NCBI RefSeq assembly: GCF_001074155.1
Contig: NZ_JUUZ01000030.1
Location: 1 to 64,000, forward strand
DNA: 64,000 nt
Direction: 5' to 3'
Source: Streptococcus pseudopneumoniae
Lineage (GTDB): Bacteria > Bacillota > Bacilli > Lactobacillales > Streptococcaceae
In this document: positions 46,673 to 55,789 of the stretch, one piece after another
How positions within the stretch are numbered: position 1 is the first letter of the stretch
How the letters are laid out: each line of letters opens with the position of its first letter
Made by a program: the position numbers and the translations under genes
Notes under the pieces: model-generated
Told to the model about the DNA's origin: nothing
Database searches by the model: none
The model's input: only the letters and a program-made list of their open reading frames with translations

Positions 46673-47956
46673 ATGAAACAAGAATCAACTGTTGATTTGT
46701 TACTCGACGTTGACCAACGTCCTTCTTTTGGTAAGGGAATCCTACTCAGTTTCCAGCACGTGTTTGCCATGTTTGGTGCAACCATCTTGGTACCATTGAT
46801 TTTGGGAATGCCTGTATCTGTTGCCCTCTTCGCTTCAGGGGTTGGTACCCTCATCTATATGTTTGCAACAGGTTTTAGAGTTCCTGTTTATCTTGGTTCT
46901 TCTTTCGCCTTTATTACAGCCATGTCACTTGCCATGAAAGAAATGGGGGGTGATGTATCTGCTGCTCAGACAGGGGTTATCTTAACTGGTTTAATCTACG
47001 TTCTTGTTTCAACTAGCATCCGCTTTGCTGGTACAAAATGGATTGACAAACTTTTACCACCAATCGTTATCGGACCTATGATTATCGTAATTGGTCTTGG
47101 TCTTGCAGGTTCAGCTGTAACAAATGCTGGTCTTGTTGCTGATGGCAACTGGAAAAATGCTCTTGTAGCTGTGGTTACCTTCCTCATCGCTGCCTTTATC
47201 AATACAAAAGGAAAAGGATTCCTTCGTATCATTCCTTTCTTATTTGCCATTATCGGTGGATATATCTTTGCAGTCTTTCTTGGTCTAGTAGACTTCACAC
47301 CTGTTCTTCAAGCTAACTGGTTCGAAATTCCAGGCTTCTACCTACCATTTAGCACAGGTGGTGCCTTCAAAGAATACAATCTTTACTTCGGTCCAGAGAC
47401 AATCGCAATCTTACCAATCGCGATCGTAACAATCTCAGAACACATTGGAGACCACACGGTCTTGAGCCAAATCTGTGGCCGTCAATTCTTGAAAGAACCA
47501 GGTCTTCACCGTACCCTTCTTGGTGACGGTATCGCAACATCTGTATCTGCCTTCCTTGGTGGTCCTGCTAATACTACCTACGGTGAAAATACAGGGGTAA
47601 TCGGTATGACTCGTATCGCTTCTGTCTCAGTTATCCGTAACGCAGCCTTTATCGCAATTGCCCTTAGCTTCCTTGGTAAATTCACTGCTTTGATTTCTAC
47701 AATCCCTAGCGCCGTACTTGGTGGTATGTCAATCCTTCTTTATGGGGTTATCGCCAGCAACGGTTTGAAGGTTTTGATCAAGGAACGTGTAGACTTTGGT
47801 CAAATGCGTAATCTTATCATCGCAAGTGCAATGCTCGTGCTTGGACTTGGTGGAGCAATCCTTAAACTTGGTCCAGTTACACTTTCAGGTACTGCCCTAT
47901 CAGCAATGACAGGTATCCTTTTGAACTTGATCTTGCCATACGAAAATAAAGACTAA
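46673..47956 (+). CDS. uraA: Uracil permease (NCS2 family)
   Basis: A 427-aa membrane transporter for uracil:proton symport with about 14 hydrophobic segments. The NCS2 signature is visible: SEHIGDHTVLSQICGR near residue 258 and GGPANTTYGENTGVIGMTR near 300, which contain the substrate-binding Glu residues. Start ATG follows AGTGAGGTATTT. Control by PyrR through its own leader places it in the same regulon as pyrR-pyrB-carA-carB (also called pyrP in some species). Confidence 0.95.
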   Translation: MKQESTVDLLLDVDQRPSFGKGILLSFQHVFAMFGATILVPLILGMPVSVALFASGVGTLIYMFATGFRVPVYLGSSFAFITAMSLAMKEMGGDVSAAQTGVILTGLIYVLVSTSIRFAGTKWIDKLLPPIVIGPMIIVIGLGLAGSAVTNAGLVADGNWKNALVAVVTFLIAAFINTKGKGFLRIIPFLFAIIGGYIFAVFLGLVDFTPVLQANWFEIPGFYLPFSTGGAFKEYNLYFGPETIAILPIAIVTISEHIGDHTVLSQICGRQFLKEPGLHRTLLGDGIATSVSAFLGGPANTTYGENTGVIGMTRIASVSVIRNAAFIAIALSFLGKFTALISTIPSAVLGGMSILLYGVIASNGLKVLIKERVDFGQMRNLIIASAMLVLGLGGAILKLGPVTLSGTALSAMTGILLNLILPYENKD

Positions 47957-47966
47957 AAGCCTTCAT

Positions 47967-47998
47967 AAAAAAATCCACTCGAGTGAGTGGATTTTTTG
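47967..47998. terminator. Bidirectional terminator between uraA and CPBP gene
   Basis: AAATCCACTC/GAGTGGATTT stem with A7 and T6 tracts on the two sides, between convergent stops. Confidence 0.92.
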
Positions 47999-47999
47999 T

Positions 48000-48758
48000 T
48001 TAAGTTCCCCAAGTAATCAAGAGGTACAAGAGACTTGAACCAAACATATCTGCAAGAGCATGCATAAGAAAGAATGGCAGTAAATTCTTGACTACATACT
48101 TGTACAAGAAATAATAGAATAGTCCGTATACAAGCCCAATAACTAATGCCCAGAGTAATCCTTGGTAGGTATGGAAAGAAATCCGTATGATTACCGAGTA
48201 TACTAGAACCAGCCACTGATGCTTTTCTTTTACTGAAGTCAGTAATCCCAAGAAGAAAAATTCTTCGTAAAAACCATTTAAAAGCGCATAGCCAATAGCC
48301 ATTGGCGTTAAGGACATGAATTTTCTAATGATTTCCATTGGGTCTATAAAAGGAATCAACTGAGGATTAAAATAATTGTACTCACCACTAAGGGTTGTTA
48401 TAATATCACCAAAAATACCAACAATAGCAAAGATAAGGGGAACCCAGATGAAAACAGACCAGGAAAAGCGTATAGGAAGTTGTTTAAAATCATAATTTCG
48501 AATCAAGAGATAAAGGAAAGTAATCCCTAACATCATCAATTGAAAAGTAAAATTACTAGAATAAGCTGCCCCATCACTTGATACATTTGTTGTAGTTTCC
48601 GTAACACTAGCAAGAGTTGAAGGTGATAGACTATCCATAAATTGTTGAGTAGAACGGATGATAAACTCTCCAAACATTAAAACAGTGATGATTAAGATGT
48701 CGAACCATTTTAAGTATCTTAAAGGTTTAGCTGGATGAATACTTTGTATAAAATTCAT
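48000..48758 (-). CDS. CPBP-family intramembrane glutamic endopeptidase
   Basis: A 252-aa polytopic membrane protein of the Abi/CPBP (Rce1-like) family. Motif 1 is FYEEFFF (Glu165-Glu166), but the usual Arg of EExxxR is Leu here. Motif 2 is SFHTYQG (His196) and motif 3 is MHALAD (His233). Family members process prenylated or bacteriocin-related peptides or confer bacteriocin self-immunity; no bacteriocin gene is visible here. It is a single gene with a terminator downstream. Confidence 0.85.
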   Translation of the reverse strand: MNFIQSIHPAKPLRYLKWFDILIITVLMFGEFIIRSTQQFMDSLSPSTLASVTETTTNVSSDGAAYSSNFTFQLMMLGITFLYLLIRNYDFKQLPIRFSWSVFIWVPLIFAIVGIFGDIITTLSGEYNYFNPQLIPFIDPMEIIRKFMSLTPMAIGYALLNGFYEEFFFLGLLTSVKEKHQWLVLVYSVIIRISFHTYQGLLWALVIGLVYGLFYYFLYKYVVKNLLPFFLMHALADMFGSSLLYLLITWGT

Positions 48759-48839
48759 ATTTCCTCCGTTAGCTTATTTTTGTAACTTTATTATAAACTT
48801 TCAATCTTAAAATTATATAAATTAATGCAGAACATAAAA

Positions 48840-48862
48840 AACAACCTCTTTATAAGGTTGTT
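48840..48862 (-). terminator. Terminator of the DMT transporter gene
   Basis: AACAACCT/AGGTTGTT perfect stem with a T-run on the minus strand, just after the stop at 48869. It ends the cppA-hydrolase-DMT operon. Confidence 0.85.
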
Positions 48863-48868
48863 CTGTCT

Positions 48869-49780
48869 TTAAATAGACTTGTGTTTCTTTTCTAGCATTA
48901 AATCCTTTAAAGAAATAATAGTTACAGCCAACAAAATCATTGCCATACCAAGAAAATCTACAGGATAAAAAATATCTCCCATAATCATGAAGGCAAAAAA
49001 CACCGCAGAGATTGGCTCAATCGAGGCCAGAAGACTAGATTTGACTGGTCCAACCATACTGGCTCCCTTGAGAAAGGCTGTGTAAGCAAAAACCGTTCCA
49101 ATAAGAATAATTCCAGCAAAGGCTAGAAAAATATCAAATGACATAGGAATTCTAGCGCCGATAATTCCAGTAAATGGAACTGCCACAAAACCAGAAATGG
49201 TCATTCCAACACCAATAACCAAAATGCTCCCCCACTTTTGAATGAGTTTAATGGGTAAAATGATATAAAGTGCATAGGTCAGAGCTGAGAATAAGCCCCA
49301 GAAGAGTCCAGCTGGTGTCATAGAAAGCTGATCCAACTGCCCATGGGTTGCAATGAGAAAGGTCCCACCTATAGCCAAAATCATAGAAAGTATTTCAGCT
49401 ATAGTAGGCGCTACCCTATCTTTTATACAAGTATAAGCTAAGATTCCAACTGGACAGACATACTGTAAGACCGTCGCTGTTCCAGCATTTGTCTCCTGAA
49501 TAGCTGATAAATAGGCCAATTGATTTAAAAAGAGCCCAAACAAAGAAAATAACAAGAGAGAAAACAGACTTGATTTATCTTTTAGAAAAGATATGAATTG
49601 CTCCTTAGACTTGATATAGGACAAAAGAACCAAAAGGAGTCCTGCAATAATCAAACGAATATTGGTCAGAACAAGGGCTGAAATTCCATGAGCCATCAGG
49701 TACTGACCACTGGTCCCAGATAAGCCCCAAGCGATACCTGCAATTACTGTAAAAAGAGTTCCTTTAAGAGCTTTTGACAT
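48869..49780 (-). CDS. DMT-superfamily (EamA) transporter
   Basis: A 303-aa inner-membrane protein with ten hydrophobic helices in two EamA repeats (about 5-135 and 150-285). Conserved internal features are GLSGTSGQYLM in the first half and GASMVGPVKSSLLASIEPISAVFFAF near the end of the second. Probably a metabolite or drug exporter; substrate unknown. It is 10 bases downstream of the serine hydrolase gene. Confidence 0.88.
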   Translation of the reverse strand: MSKALKGTLFTVIAGIAWGLSGTSGQYLMAHGISALVLTNIRLIIAGLLLVLLSYIKSKEQFISFLKDKSSLFSLLLFSLFGLFLNQLAYLSAIQETNAGTATVLQYVCPVGILAYTCIKDRVAPTIAEILSMILAIGGTFLIATHGQLDQLSMTPAGLFWGLFSALTYALYIILPIKLIQKWGSILVIGVGMTISGFVAVPFTGIIGARIPMSFDIFLAFAGIILIGTVFAYTAFLKGASMVGPVKSSLLASIEPISAVFFAFMIMGDIFYPVDFLGMAMILLAVTIISLKDLMLEKKHKSI

Positions 49781-49789
49781 AATTCCTCC

Positions 49790-50722
49790 CTAGTCTGCTT
49801 CACGAATTAGGTCCATGACCTGATTGCGGTCTATGATCCACTGGGCACGCTCGTCTTTTTCGTAGGTTCTATTGGACAAGAAAATAGCAGCTTCCTGCTT
49901 CTTACGATTCCACATGATAAAGGTTCCAGTATAGCCTGTATGGTCTAGCCAATCTCCTTCAAGATTCCAGGCTAAAGAGCGTTCCTTATCGCTCAAATCT
50001 GAGAAATTCTGGCTCAAATCTGCAGCAAAATCATCCTGTAAATAATGCTCAAGGAAGATTTCTAAATCTTTTACGGTTGAAAACAAGCCTGCACTCCCAG
50101 CATGTCTACCTAGTAAACGCGCCTTGGGATCATGTACCACTCCTGCTTTCTGTCCCCGAACAGTCGGCACAGCACTGGTTACAGGACCAAACCTCGTTTC
50201 CTTCATCTTCCATGGATCCAAAACTTGCTCTTGCAAAATCTGATCCAAGTCCTTATCAAAATATCTTTCCAAGAGAAAACCGAGCAAGAGAAAGTGAACA
50301 TCTGAGTATAGAAAGGCTCTCTTCTCTCGGCGATTCAAATGAAACATAGCTTCTCTCAATTCTTCTGCATTCAACTGGTCTCTATTGATAATAAACGGGT
50401 CCAAGTCCGTAGAATGTGTGAGGAGTTGACAAATGGTGATATCTGGATAATCCGCCTCTGGAAGATAGGTCTTTATGGATTGATCGAGCTCAATCTTGCC
50501 TTGATGCCACAAAAAAGTTAAGACAGTTCCAACTCCGACGACCTTACTCACACTTGCCAAATCATAGACTAAACCTTGACAAGTCTGCTCTCTAATTTCT
50601 GGATTTGCTTCTCCGAGGTAGCAATCAGACCATTCACCATCCCGATAATATGCAAAAGAGGCACCAGGATAAATCCCTGCCTCAATTTGTTGCTTTATTT
50701 TTTGAATGATTTCTTGTTTCAT
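49790..50722 (-). CDS. Serine hydrolase (beta-lactamase class C / esterase family)
   Basis: A 310-aa protein of the PF00144 fold. The catalytic SxxK is Ser57-Val-Ser-Lys60 (LASVSKVVG), the second motif is Tyr-Ser-Asp near residue 140 (LYSDVHFLLLG), and a late HTGYTG replaces the KTG box. There is no signal peptide, so it is probably cytosolic, more like esterase EstB or D-amino acid amidase relatives than a secreted PBP. Its ATG overlaps the cppA stop by 4 bases (ATGA). Confidence 0.85.
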   Translation of the reverse strand: MKQEIIQKIKQQIEAGIYPGASFAYYRDGEWSDCYLGEANPEIREQTCQGLVYDLASVSKVVGVGTVLTFLWHQGKIELDQSIKTYLPEADYPDITICQLLTHSTDLDPFIINRDQLNAEELREAMFHLNRREKRAFLYSDVHFLLLGFLLERYFDKDLDQILQEQVLDPWKMKETRFGPVTSAVPTVRGQKAGVVHDPKARLLGRHAGSAGLFSTVKDLEIFLEHYLQDDFAADLSQNFSDLSDKERSLAWNLEGDWLDHTGYTGTFIMWNRKKQEAAIFLSNRTYEKDERAQWIIDRNQVMDLIREAD

Positions 50723-51444
50723 ACTTCTTCAAACCACAATTCGATATTGTTGGCATCCTTGGTTAGGAAAAACTTCTCAGACTTAGGAACAAAGTAACCT
50801 GCAGTTTCAAAACGTTGACGCAGACTTGCCAATTCAAGTTCTTTTACTTGGAATTTCAACATAGACAAATCCCAAGTCACATTATTTTCAACAAGCAAAT
50901 CACTACCTTGGGCTTGCTTAAAAGTTATGCTAGTTTCAATTTCCTCTTTTTCAAGCAGGCTCGTTGTTTCTTCAGGCAAGTTAATTTCTACAGAAATATC
51001 AAATGCTGTCAAATATTGCACTTTCTCATCTTTTGAGAAAGTAACTGTTTCATCAACCTTTCTCAAATCTTTGACATCATCTTCCGCATGGATTAGGACA
51101 AGATCCCCTTCTGGTGAAAGGATTTCAAAAGCATATCCCTTGTTTCCTTTATAGAGTTGAGGAAGTTTTTCCATTCTAGCTAGCAGTGCTTCAACCTCGG
51201 ATGGATTCGCTACTTTTACAATCAATCTAGCTAATTTTTTGATCCCTTCAACCTTACGGCTTCTCATACTTGGTGATTCTTCTAAAACCAATTTTTCAAT
51301 GCCTGACTGGTCTCCTAGCGATAAGAAAGCAGACTCTTCAAGCAAGGGTTTCATACCCAAGGTTTGGATATAAAACAATTCATTTAATCTTCTATTATTT
51401 ATTTTAAGCGTCGGGATTATACGCACAATTTGATTTACATTCAT
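50719..51444 (-). CDS. cppA: CppA family protein (putative C3-degrading proteinase)
   Basis: A 241-aa protein of the streptococcal CppA family, once described as a complement C3-degrading proteinase. The sequence has no signal peptide and no protease motif; its two halves (CppA_N about 1-150, CppA_C about 165-241) resemble glyoxalase/VOC folds. The enzymatic claim is therefore uncertain. Start ATG at 51444 follows GGAGG; a GTG 15 bases upstream overlaps the ribosome site and is rejected. First gene of the cppA-serine hydrolase-DMT operon. Confidence 0.88.
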   Translation of the reverse strand: MNVNQIVRIIPTLKINNRRLNELFYIQTLGMKPLLEESAFLSLGDQSGIEKLVLEESPSMRSRKVEGIKKLARLIVKVANPSEVEALLARMEKLPQLYKGNKGYAFEILSPEGDLVLIHAEDDVKDLRKVDETVTFSKDEKVQYLTAFDISVEINLPEETTSLLEKEEIETSITFKQAQGSDLLVENNVTWDLSMLKFQVKELELASLRQRFETAGYFVPKSEKFFLTKDANNIELWFEEV

Positions 51445-51539
51445 AAATTCCTCCAACACATTTTATTTTAAAGGATTTTATTTCATTTTACAAGTTATTC
51501 AACTAAAAACTTTAACTATATTAACCCCTTGAATAAGGA

Positions 51540-51580
51540 ATCCCCTTCGCATATCCGAAGGGGGACTCGTTTTATTTTAG
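51540..51580. terminator. GC-rich hairpin between nuclease/phosphatase gene and cppA
   Basis: TCCCCTTCG/CGAAGGGGGA stem with a 6-nt loop and TTTTATTTT on the plus side. It lies downstream of the minus-strand gene ending at 51593, although the best T-run faces plus. Confidence 0.6.
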
Positions 51581-51592
51581 TAAAATTCTTTG

Positions 51593-52411
51593 TTAGTTCT
51601 TCCAAGAAAGTTCTGCTTGAAGACCATAGTGATCACTAACCTGCGGACTTGCTTGGCCATCAAAAACTACCTGTAACTTTTCTACCTGAAGATCTTTTGT
51701 CGTGAAGACGTAATCAATTCGAAGCGGTTCTGTATTTCCCTTCCAACCATCAATTTCTGGAGGAACAGTGTAGCTTCCACTTCTCTCTTTTGCAACTTCA
51801 TAGGCATCCTGTAAGCCTAGAGGACTAGTTAGGATAGCTTGATATCCTTCCTGACCTGCAGGGTTGTTAAAATCTCCAGCTAGTAATAGAGGTTTATTCA
51901 ACTCTTTTAAAACTGCTTCAAATCTTGCCCATTCCTCTTGGAATCCTTTATCCCACCAAGAGAGATGCACACTCGCAACTGCAAGCTCTTTACCTTCTAC
52001 TACTGTTTCTACTAGTGCAACTCGACGAGTGTGATAATCAGTTGGATCATCTACATCTGAAACCAAAATCTCACGCGCCTCAATCGGTGTTTTAGATAGA
52101 ATTGAAACTCCCTCATGATAACGGTCATATCCGATATGATTATAAGCCCATGTCCAATAATAGTCCAGTCCTTTTTCAGACAACTTCTCTACCAAAAGAC
52201 GAACATAGTGGTCTTGGTGAATGGGTTCTGCTGAAGGTAACGGATTGTAAAGTGGTCCAGACTCTACTTGAATTGATGTAATTTCTTGGTTGATTTCTTG
52301 AAAACAAATCAAATCATAACTGTTTTCAAGTATATCTTGAAACAAGAGCTGAAATTTTTCTTCAGGATTTTTTTCCATCCAACTATGAGTATTGAGTGTT
52401 AAAAACTTCAT
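51593..52411 (-). CDS. Endonuclease/exonuclease/phosphatase family protein
   Basis: A 272-aa metal-dependent phosphoesterase of the EEP fold (PF03372). Metal and catalytic motifs are LTLNTHSW near residue 4, CFQEIN near 36, SVHLSWWDKG near 148 (His), LLAGDFNNPAGQEGYQA near 178, RIDYVFTT near 233 and a final VSDHYGLQAEL. There is no signal peptide. Homologues include sphingomyelinase-like and DNase-like enzymes; the substrate cannot be assigned. It follows ptsG by about 50 bases with AGGAG before the ATG. Confidence 0.88.
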   Translation of the reverse strand: MKFLTLNTHSWMEKNPEEKFQLLFQDILENSYDLICFQEINQEITSIQVESGPLYNPLPSAEPIHQDHYVRLLVEKLSEKGLDYYWTWAYNHIGYDRYHEGVSILSKTPIEAREILVSDVDDPTDYHTRRVALVETVVEGKELAVASVHLSWWDKGFQEEWARFEAVLKELNKPLLLAGDFNNPAGQEGYQAILTSPLGLQDAYEVAKERSGSYTVPPEIDGWKGNTEPLRIDYVFTTKDLQVEKLQVVFDGQASPQVSDHYGLQAELSWKN

Positions 52412-52428
52412 GTTTTTCTCCTATAAAC

Positions 52429-52458
52429 AAGAGGTTGGAAAACAGCTTCCAACCCCTT
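52429..52458 (-). terminator. Hairpin after ptsG
   Basis: AAGAGGTTGGAA/TTCCAACCCCTT stem in the 53-base gap after the ptsG stop. The T-run is poor, so partial read-through into the EEP-fold gene is possible. Confidence 0.55.
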
Positions 52459-52464
52459 AGTGTA

Positions 52465-54651
52465 TTACAATTCTACTTTTGCAACTGCTGTTTTAGCTGC
52501 AAGAGAACCGGTTTGTTCTAATTTAACTGACTTGATAGCATCTCCATTTGTAAAGACTACTACAGTTGTAGTTTCACGACCTGCTGCTTGAATAGCACCA
52601 AGGTCAGCTTTGACTAAGAGATCACCAGCAGCTACTGCTTGGCCTTCTGAAACCTTCACATCGAATGGTTTTCCTTCAAGGCTTACAGTATCAAGACCGA
52701 TGTGGACAAGAACTTCAAGACCTGCTTCAGTTACAAGACCAAGAGCATGTTTAGTTGGGAAGATACTTGATACAGTACCTGAAACTGGAGATACAATATT
52801 TCCATTTGATGGTTCTACTGCAAATCCATCACCCATCATTTTTTGTGAGAATACTGGATCCTTAACTTGTTCCAATTCAATCACTTGACCATCAGCAACT
52901 GAGTACACTTCTTCAGTCACACCTTTGTATACAACAACGTCTTTTTGAGATGCTGCCATTTGACTTGGAAGAGTTTCAGGAATCACTTCACCTGAATCAA
53001 GAATATCTTGGATATCTGATTTCAAAACGTCAGCTTTAGGTCCGTAGATAGCTTGGACACCTTGTCCTTTCATGACAAGTCCCATAGCTCCTTCAGCTTT
53101 CCATTGTTCTTCTGTTCCAACTTTTTCAGCATCTTGTACAGTTACACGAAGACGAGTCATACATGCGTCGACATCAACGATGTTCGCACGTCCACCAAGA
53201 AGGTTGATGATGTTAACAGCTTGAGAAGCTTCTGCAACTTTAGTTTCTCCAGCAGACGAAGATTCAGAAGAACCATCTGCATTTTCATAGTTACCGTTAC
53301 GTCCTGGAGTTGCATAGTTGAATTTCTTAATCATGAAGTTAGCGATGAAGTACATGATAAATCCAAAGAGTACTGTAACCCAGATAAAGTTAATGATATC
53401 CATACCAAGACCAGCATTGATAGCTAGTGGAGTACGAGTCAAGAATTCGATTGAACCGAATGAGTGCACACGAAGGTTCACAATATCAGCCATTGCAAAT
53501 GCAGCACCTTGAACAAGAGCGTAAACAAGGTAAAGAGGTGTTGCGATGAACATGAACATGTACTCAATTGGTTCAGTTACCCCTGTCAAGAATGTTGCAA
53601 GAGCAGTTGCGATCATCATACCTTTGTATTGGTGTTTCTTATCTGGATCAACGTTACGGTAGATAGCCACAATGATACCCATCAAGATACCAAACGAACC
53701 AATCATTTGTCCAACTTTAAAACGAGCTGGATGTACTGTATCTAACAAGTGTTGGTATTGAGCTGCGTCAGTACCTTTAAGGTTTACAAGGTCAGTTACC
53801 CATGCAAGCCAAAGTGGATCTTGACCAAATACTTGAGTACCTTTTGCTGCACCAGTCATGACATCATAAGTACCACCAAGAGCTGTATAGTTCATTGGGA
53901 TAGTCAACATGTGGTGGAGACCAAAAGGTAATAGCAAACGTTCCAAAGTACCATACAAGAATGGTGCTAGAACTGGAGCTGTTTCTTGTGAGTTGGCAAT
54001 CCAGATACCGAAATTGTTGATACCTGTTTGAACAAGTGGCCAAAAAATTGAAAGAAGGATTGCAGCGATTGCTGAACGAAGGATAACAACAAATGGTACA
54101 AATCGTTTTCCGTTAAAGAAAGAAAGTGCATCAGGAAGTTTACGGAAATTGTAGTATTTGTTAAAGGCAGTTGCCCCTACAAAACCAGAAATAATCCCTA
54201 CAAACACACCCATGTTAAGTGCTGGAGCTTCAAACACGCTGATAAAGTAATCAGAAACTTTGATAGAGTTACCAAAGATTGTTGAAACCATAGCATTAGG
54301 ATCTTTCAACATATCACCACTAACACTAAAGATAGCACCAGTGATACGGTTAATCAAGATAAAGGCAAGTCCTGCTGCAAAGGCACCACCTGCACGTTCT
54401 TTTGCCCAGCTACCACCGATAGCAAGAGCAAACAAGATATGTAGGTTACCGATAACTCCCCAACCAATTTGCTCAAGGATTCCACCTGTAACAACAAGTG
54501 GCGCAAAGTTAGGGTTAATCATTGCAAGTGTCTTACCGATTGAAATCATCAATCCAGCCGCTGGCATAACAGCGATAACCACCATTAAAGCCTTACCGAA
54601 TTTTTGCCAAAACTCGAAAGACAAAACATTTTTGAATGTAGCTTTCATCAT
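52465..54651 (-). CDS. ptsG: Glucose-type PTS transporter EIICBA
   Basis: A 728-aa three-domain PTS permease. The membrane EIIC occupies about 10-440 (ten-helix pattern; HHMLTIPMNYTALGGTYDVMTG). EIIB is about 470-550 with the phospho-cysteine in DACMTRLRVTV near 485. EIIA is about 580-728 with histidines in TKHALGLVT and VHIGLDTV near 640-655. It imports and phosphorylates glucose (or a close hexose/glucoside) using HPr-P. The M-M start is ambiguous by one codon; AAGGAG lies 6-9 bases upstream. Promoter and an overlapping CcpA-like palindrome control it. Confidence 0.93.
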   Translation of the reverse strand: MMKATFKNVLSFEFWQKFGKALMVVIAVMPAAGLMISIGKTLAMINPNFAPLVVTGGILEQIGWGVIGNLHILFALAIGGSWAKERAGGAFAAGLAFILINRITGAIFSVSGDMLKDPNAMVSTIFGNSIKVSDYFISVFEAPALNMGVFVGIISGFVGATAFNKYYNFRKLPDALSFFNGKRFVPFVVILRSAIAAILLSIFWPLVQTGINNFGIWIANSQETAPVLAPFLYGTLERLLLPFGLHHMLTIPMNYTALGGTYDVMTGAAKGTQVFGQDPLWLAWVTDLVNLKGTDAAQYQHLLDTVHPARFKVGQMIGSFGILMGIIVAIYRNVDPDKKHQYKGMMIATALATFLTGVTEPIEYMFMFIATPLYLVYALVQGAAFAMADIVNLRVHSFGSIEFLTRTPLAINAGLGMDIINFIWVTVLFGFIMYFIANFMIKKFNYATPGRNGNYENADGSSESSSAGETKVAEASQAVNIINLLGGRANIVDVDACMTRLRVTVQDAEKVGTEEQWKAEGAMGLVMKGQGVQAIYGPKADVLKSDIQDILDSGEVIPETLPSQMAASQKDVVVYKGVTEEVYSVADGQVIELEQVKDPVFSQKMMGDGFAVEPSNGNIVSPVSGTVSSIFPTKHALGLVTEAGLEVLVHIGLDTVSLEGKPFDVKVSEGQAVAAGDLLVKADLGAIQAAGRETTTVVVFTNGDAIKSVKLEQTGSLAAKTAVAKVEL

Positions 54652-54674
54652 TCAAATCTCCTTATTTTATTTTA

Positions 54675-54744
54675 GTGCAAACGATTTACGAAAACGTTTG
54701 CACCGCTAACACCTCTATTATACCACTTTAATTTTTTTTGTAAA
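54675..54744 (-). promoter_or_regulatory. ptsG promoter and palindromic catabolite operator
   Basis: Minus strand TTTACA (54739-54744), 16 nt, TATAAT (54717-54722, TGG-extended). Just downstream of the start point is a perfect palindrome with arms GTGCAAACG and CGTTTGCAC (54675-54683 and 54695-54703), separated by 11 nt. Each half resembles half of a cre site, suggesting roadblock repression. Confidence 0.75.
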
Positions 54745-54805
54745 GGATTTATATAAGATTTTTTGATTTTAAAAATTTCTTACTTCTCTTCAATTGTTAC
54801 TAACT

Positions 54806-54834
54806 TTGAGTTTACTGGGGTTTTTTGATATAAT
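54806..54834 (+). promoter_or_regulatory. mnmL promoter, predicted leaderless start
   Basis: TTGAGT (54806-54811), 17 nt, TATAAT (54829-54834), then ATTAGCT and the ATG at 54842. The transcription start would coincide with the start codon; no Shine-Dalgarno is present. Confidence 0.7.
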
Positions 54835-54841
54835 ATTAGCT

Positions 54842-55789
54842 ATGAAATCCTATAATACCTTGAATGATTATTATCGAAATTTATTCGGAGAAAAAACTTT
54901 CAAAGTTCCCATCGATGCCGGATTTGATTGTCCCAATCGTGATGGTACAGTAGCTCATGGAGGTTGTACTTTCTGTACGGTTTCTGGATCTGGAGATGCT
55001 ATCGTTGCACCTGACGCTCCTATTCGTGAGCAATTTTATAAAGAAATTGACTTTATGCACCGCAAATGGCCAGATGTAAAAAAATATCTAGTCTATTTCC
55101 AAAACTTTACTAATACTCATGAAAAGCTCGAAGTCATTCGCGAACGCTATGAACAAGCTATTAATGAACCCGGTGTTGTTGGAATCAATATTGGTACACG
55201 ACCAGATTGCCTGCCTGATGAGACTATCGAATACTTGGCAGAACTGTCAGAACGAATGCATGTTACTGTAGAGTTAGGTTTACAAACAACCTATGAGGAA
55301 ACTTCTGAATTGATTAACCGTGCTCACTCCTATGAACTTTATGTGGAGACGGTTAAGCGCTTGAGAAAATATCCAAAGATTGAGATTGTTGCCCATTTGA
55401 TTAACGGCTTGCCAGGTGAAACTCATGACATGATGGTGGAAAATGTTCGTCGCTGTGTGAATGATAATGATATTCAAGGGATTAAACTTCACCTACTACA
55501 CCTTATGACAAATACTCGGATGCAACGTGATTATCACGAGGGTAGACTGCAGCTTATGAGTCAAGATGACTATGTGAAAGTTATCTGTGACCAACTAGAA
55601 ATTATTCCCAAACATATAGTCATCCATAGGATTACGGGTGATGCGCCTAGAGATATGCTGATTGGTCCTATGTGGAGTCTCAATAAATGGGAAGTTCTAA
55701 ATAGCATAGAAGCTGAAATGAGACGTCGGGGTAGTATCCAAGGATGCAAGGCTGTAAAACAGGAGTTTATGAATGAAAAGACCACTTGA
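54842..55789 (+). CDS. mnmL: TIGR01212 radical-SAM protein (YtqA/MnmL)
   Basis: A 315-aa radical SAM enzyme. Cluster cysteines lie in FDCPNRDGTVAHGGCTFCTV near residues 26-43. SAM-binding and TIM-barrel segments include INIGTRPDCLPDE, VELGLQTTYEET and HLINGLPGETHDMM. The Bacillus orthologue YtqA (MnmL) works with YtqB (MnmM) in making 5-methylaminomethyl-uridine at the tRNA wobble position from the carboxymethylaminomethyl form. The overlap with the next gene (17 bases) supports that role. Start at 54842 gives MKSYNTLNDYYR; the 16-residue extension would lie inside the promoter. Confidence 0.87.
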   Translation: MKSYNTLNDYYRNLFGEKTFKVPIDAGFDCPNRDGTVAHGGCTFCTVSGSGDAIVAPDAPIREQFYKEIDFMHRKWPDVKKYLVYFQNFTNTHEKLEVIRERYEQAINEPGVVGINIGTRPDCLPDETIEYLAELSERMHVTVELGLQTTYEETSELINRAHSYELYVETVKRLRKYPKIEIVAHLINGLPGETHDMMVENVRRCVNDNDIQGIKLHLLHLMTNTRMQRDYHEGRLQLMSQDDYVKVICDQLEIIPKHIVIHRITGDAPRDMLIGPMWSLNKWEVLNSIEAEMRRRGSIQGCKAVKQEFMNEKTT

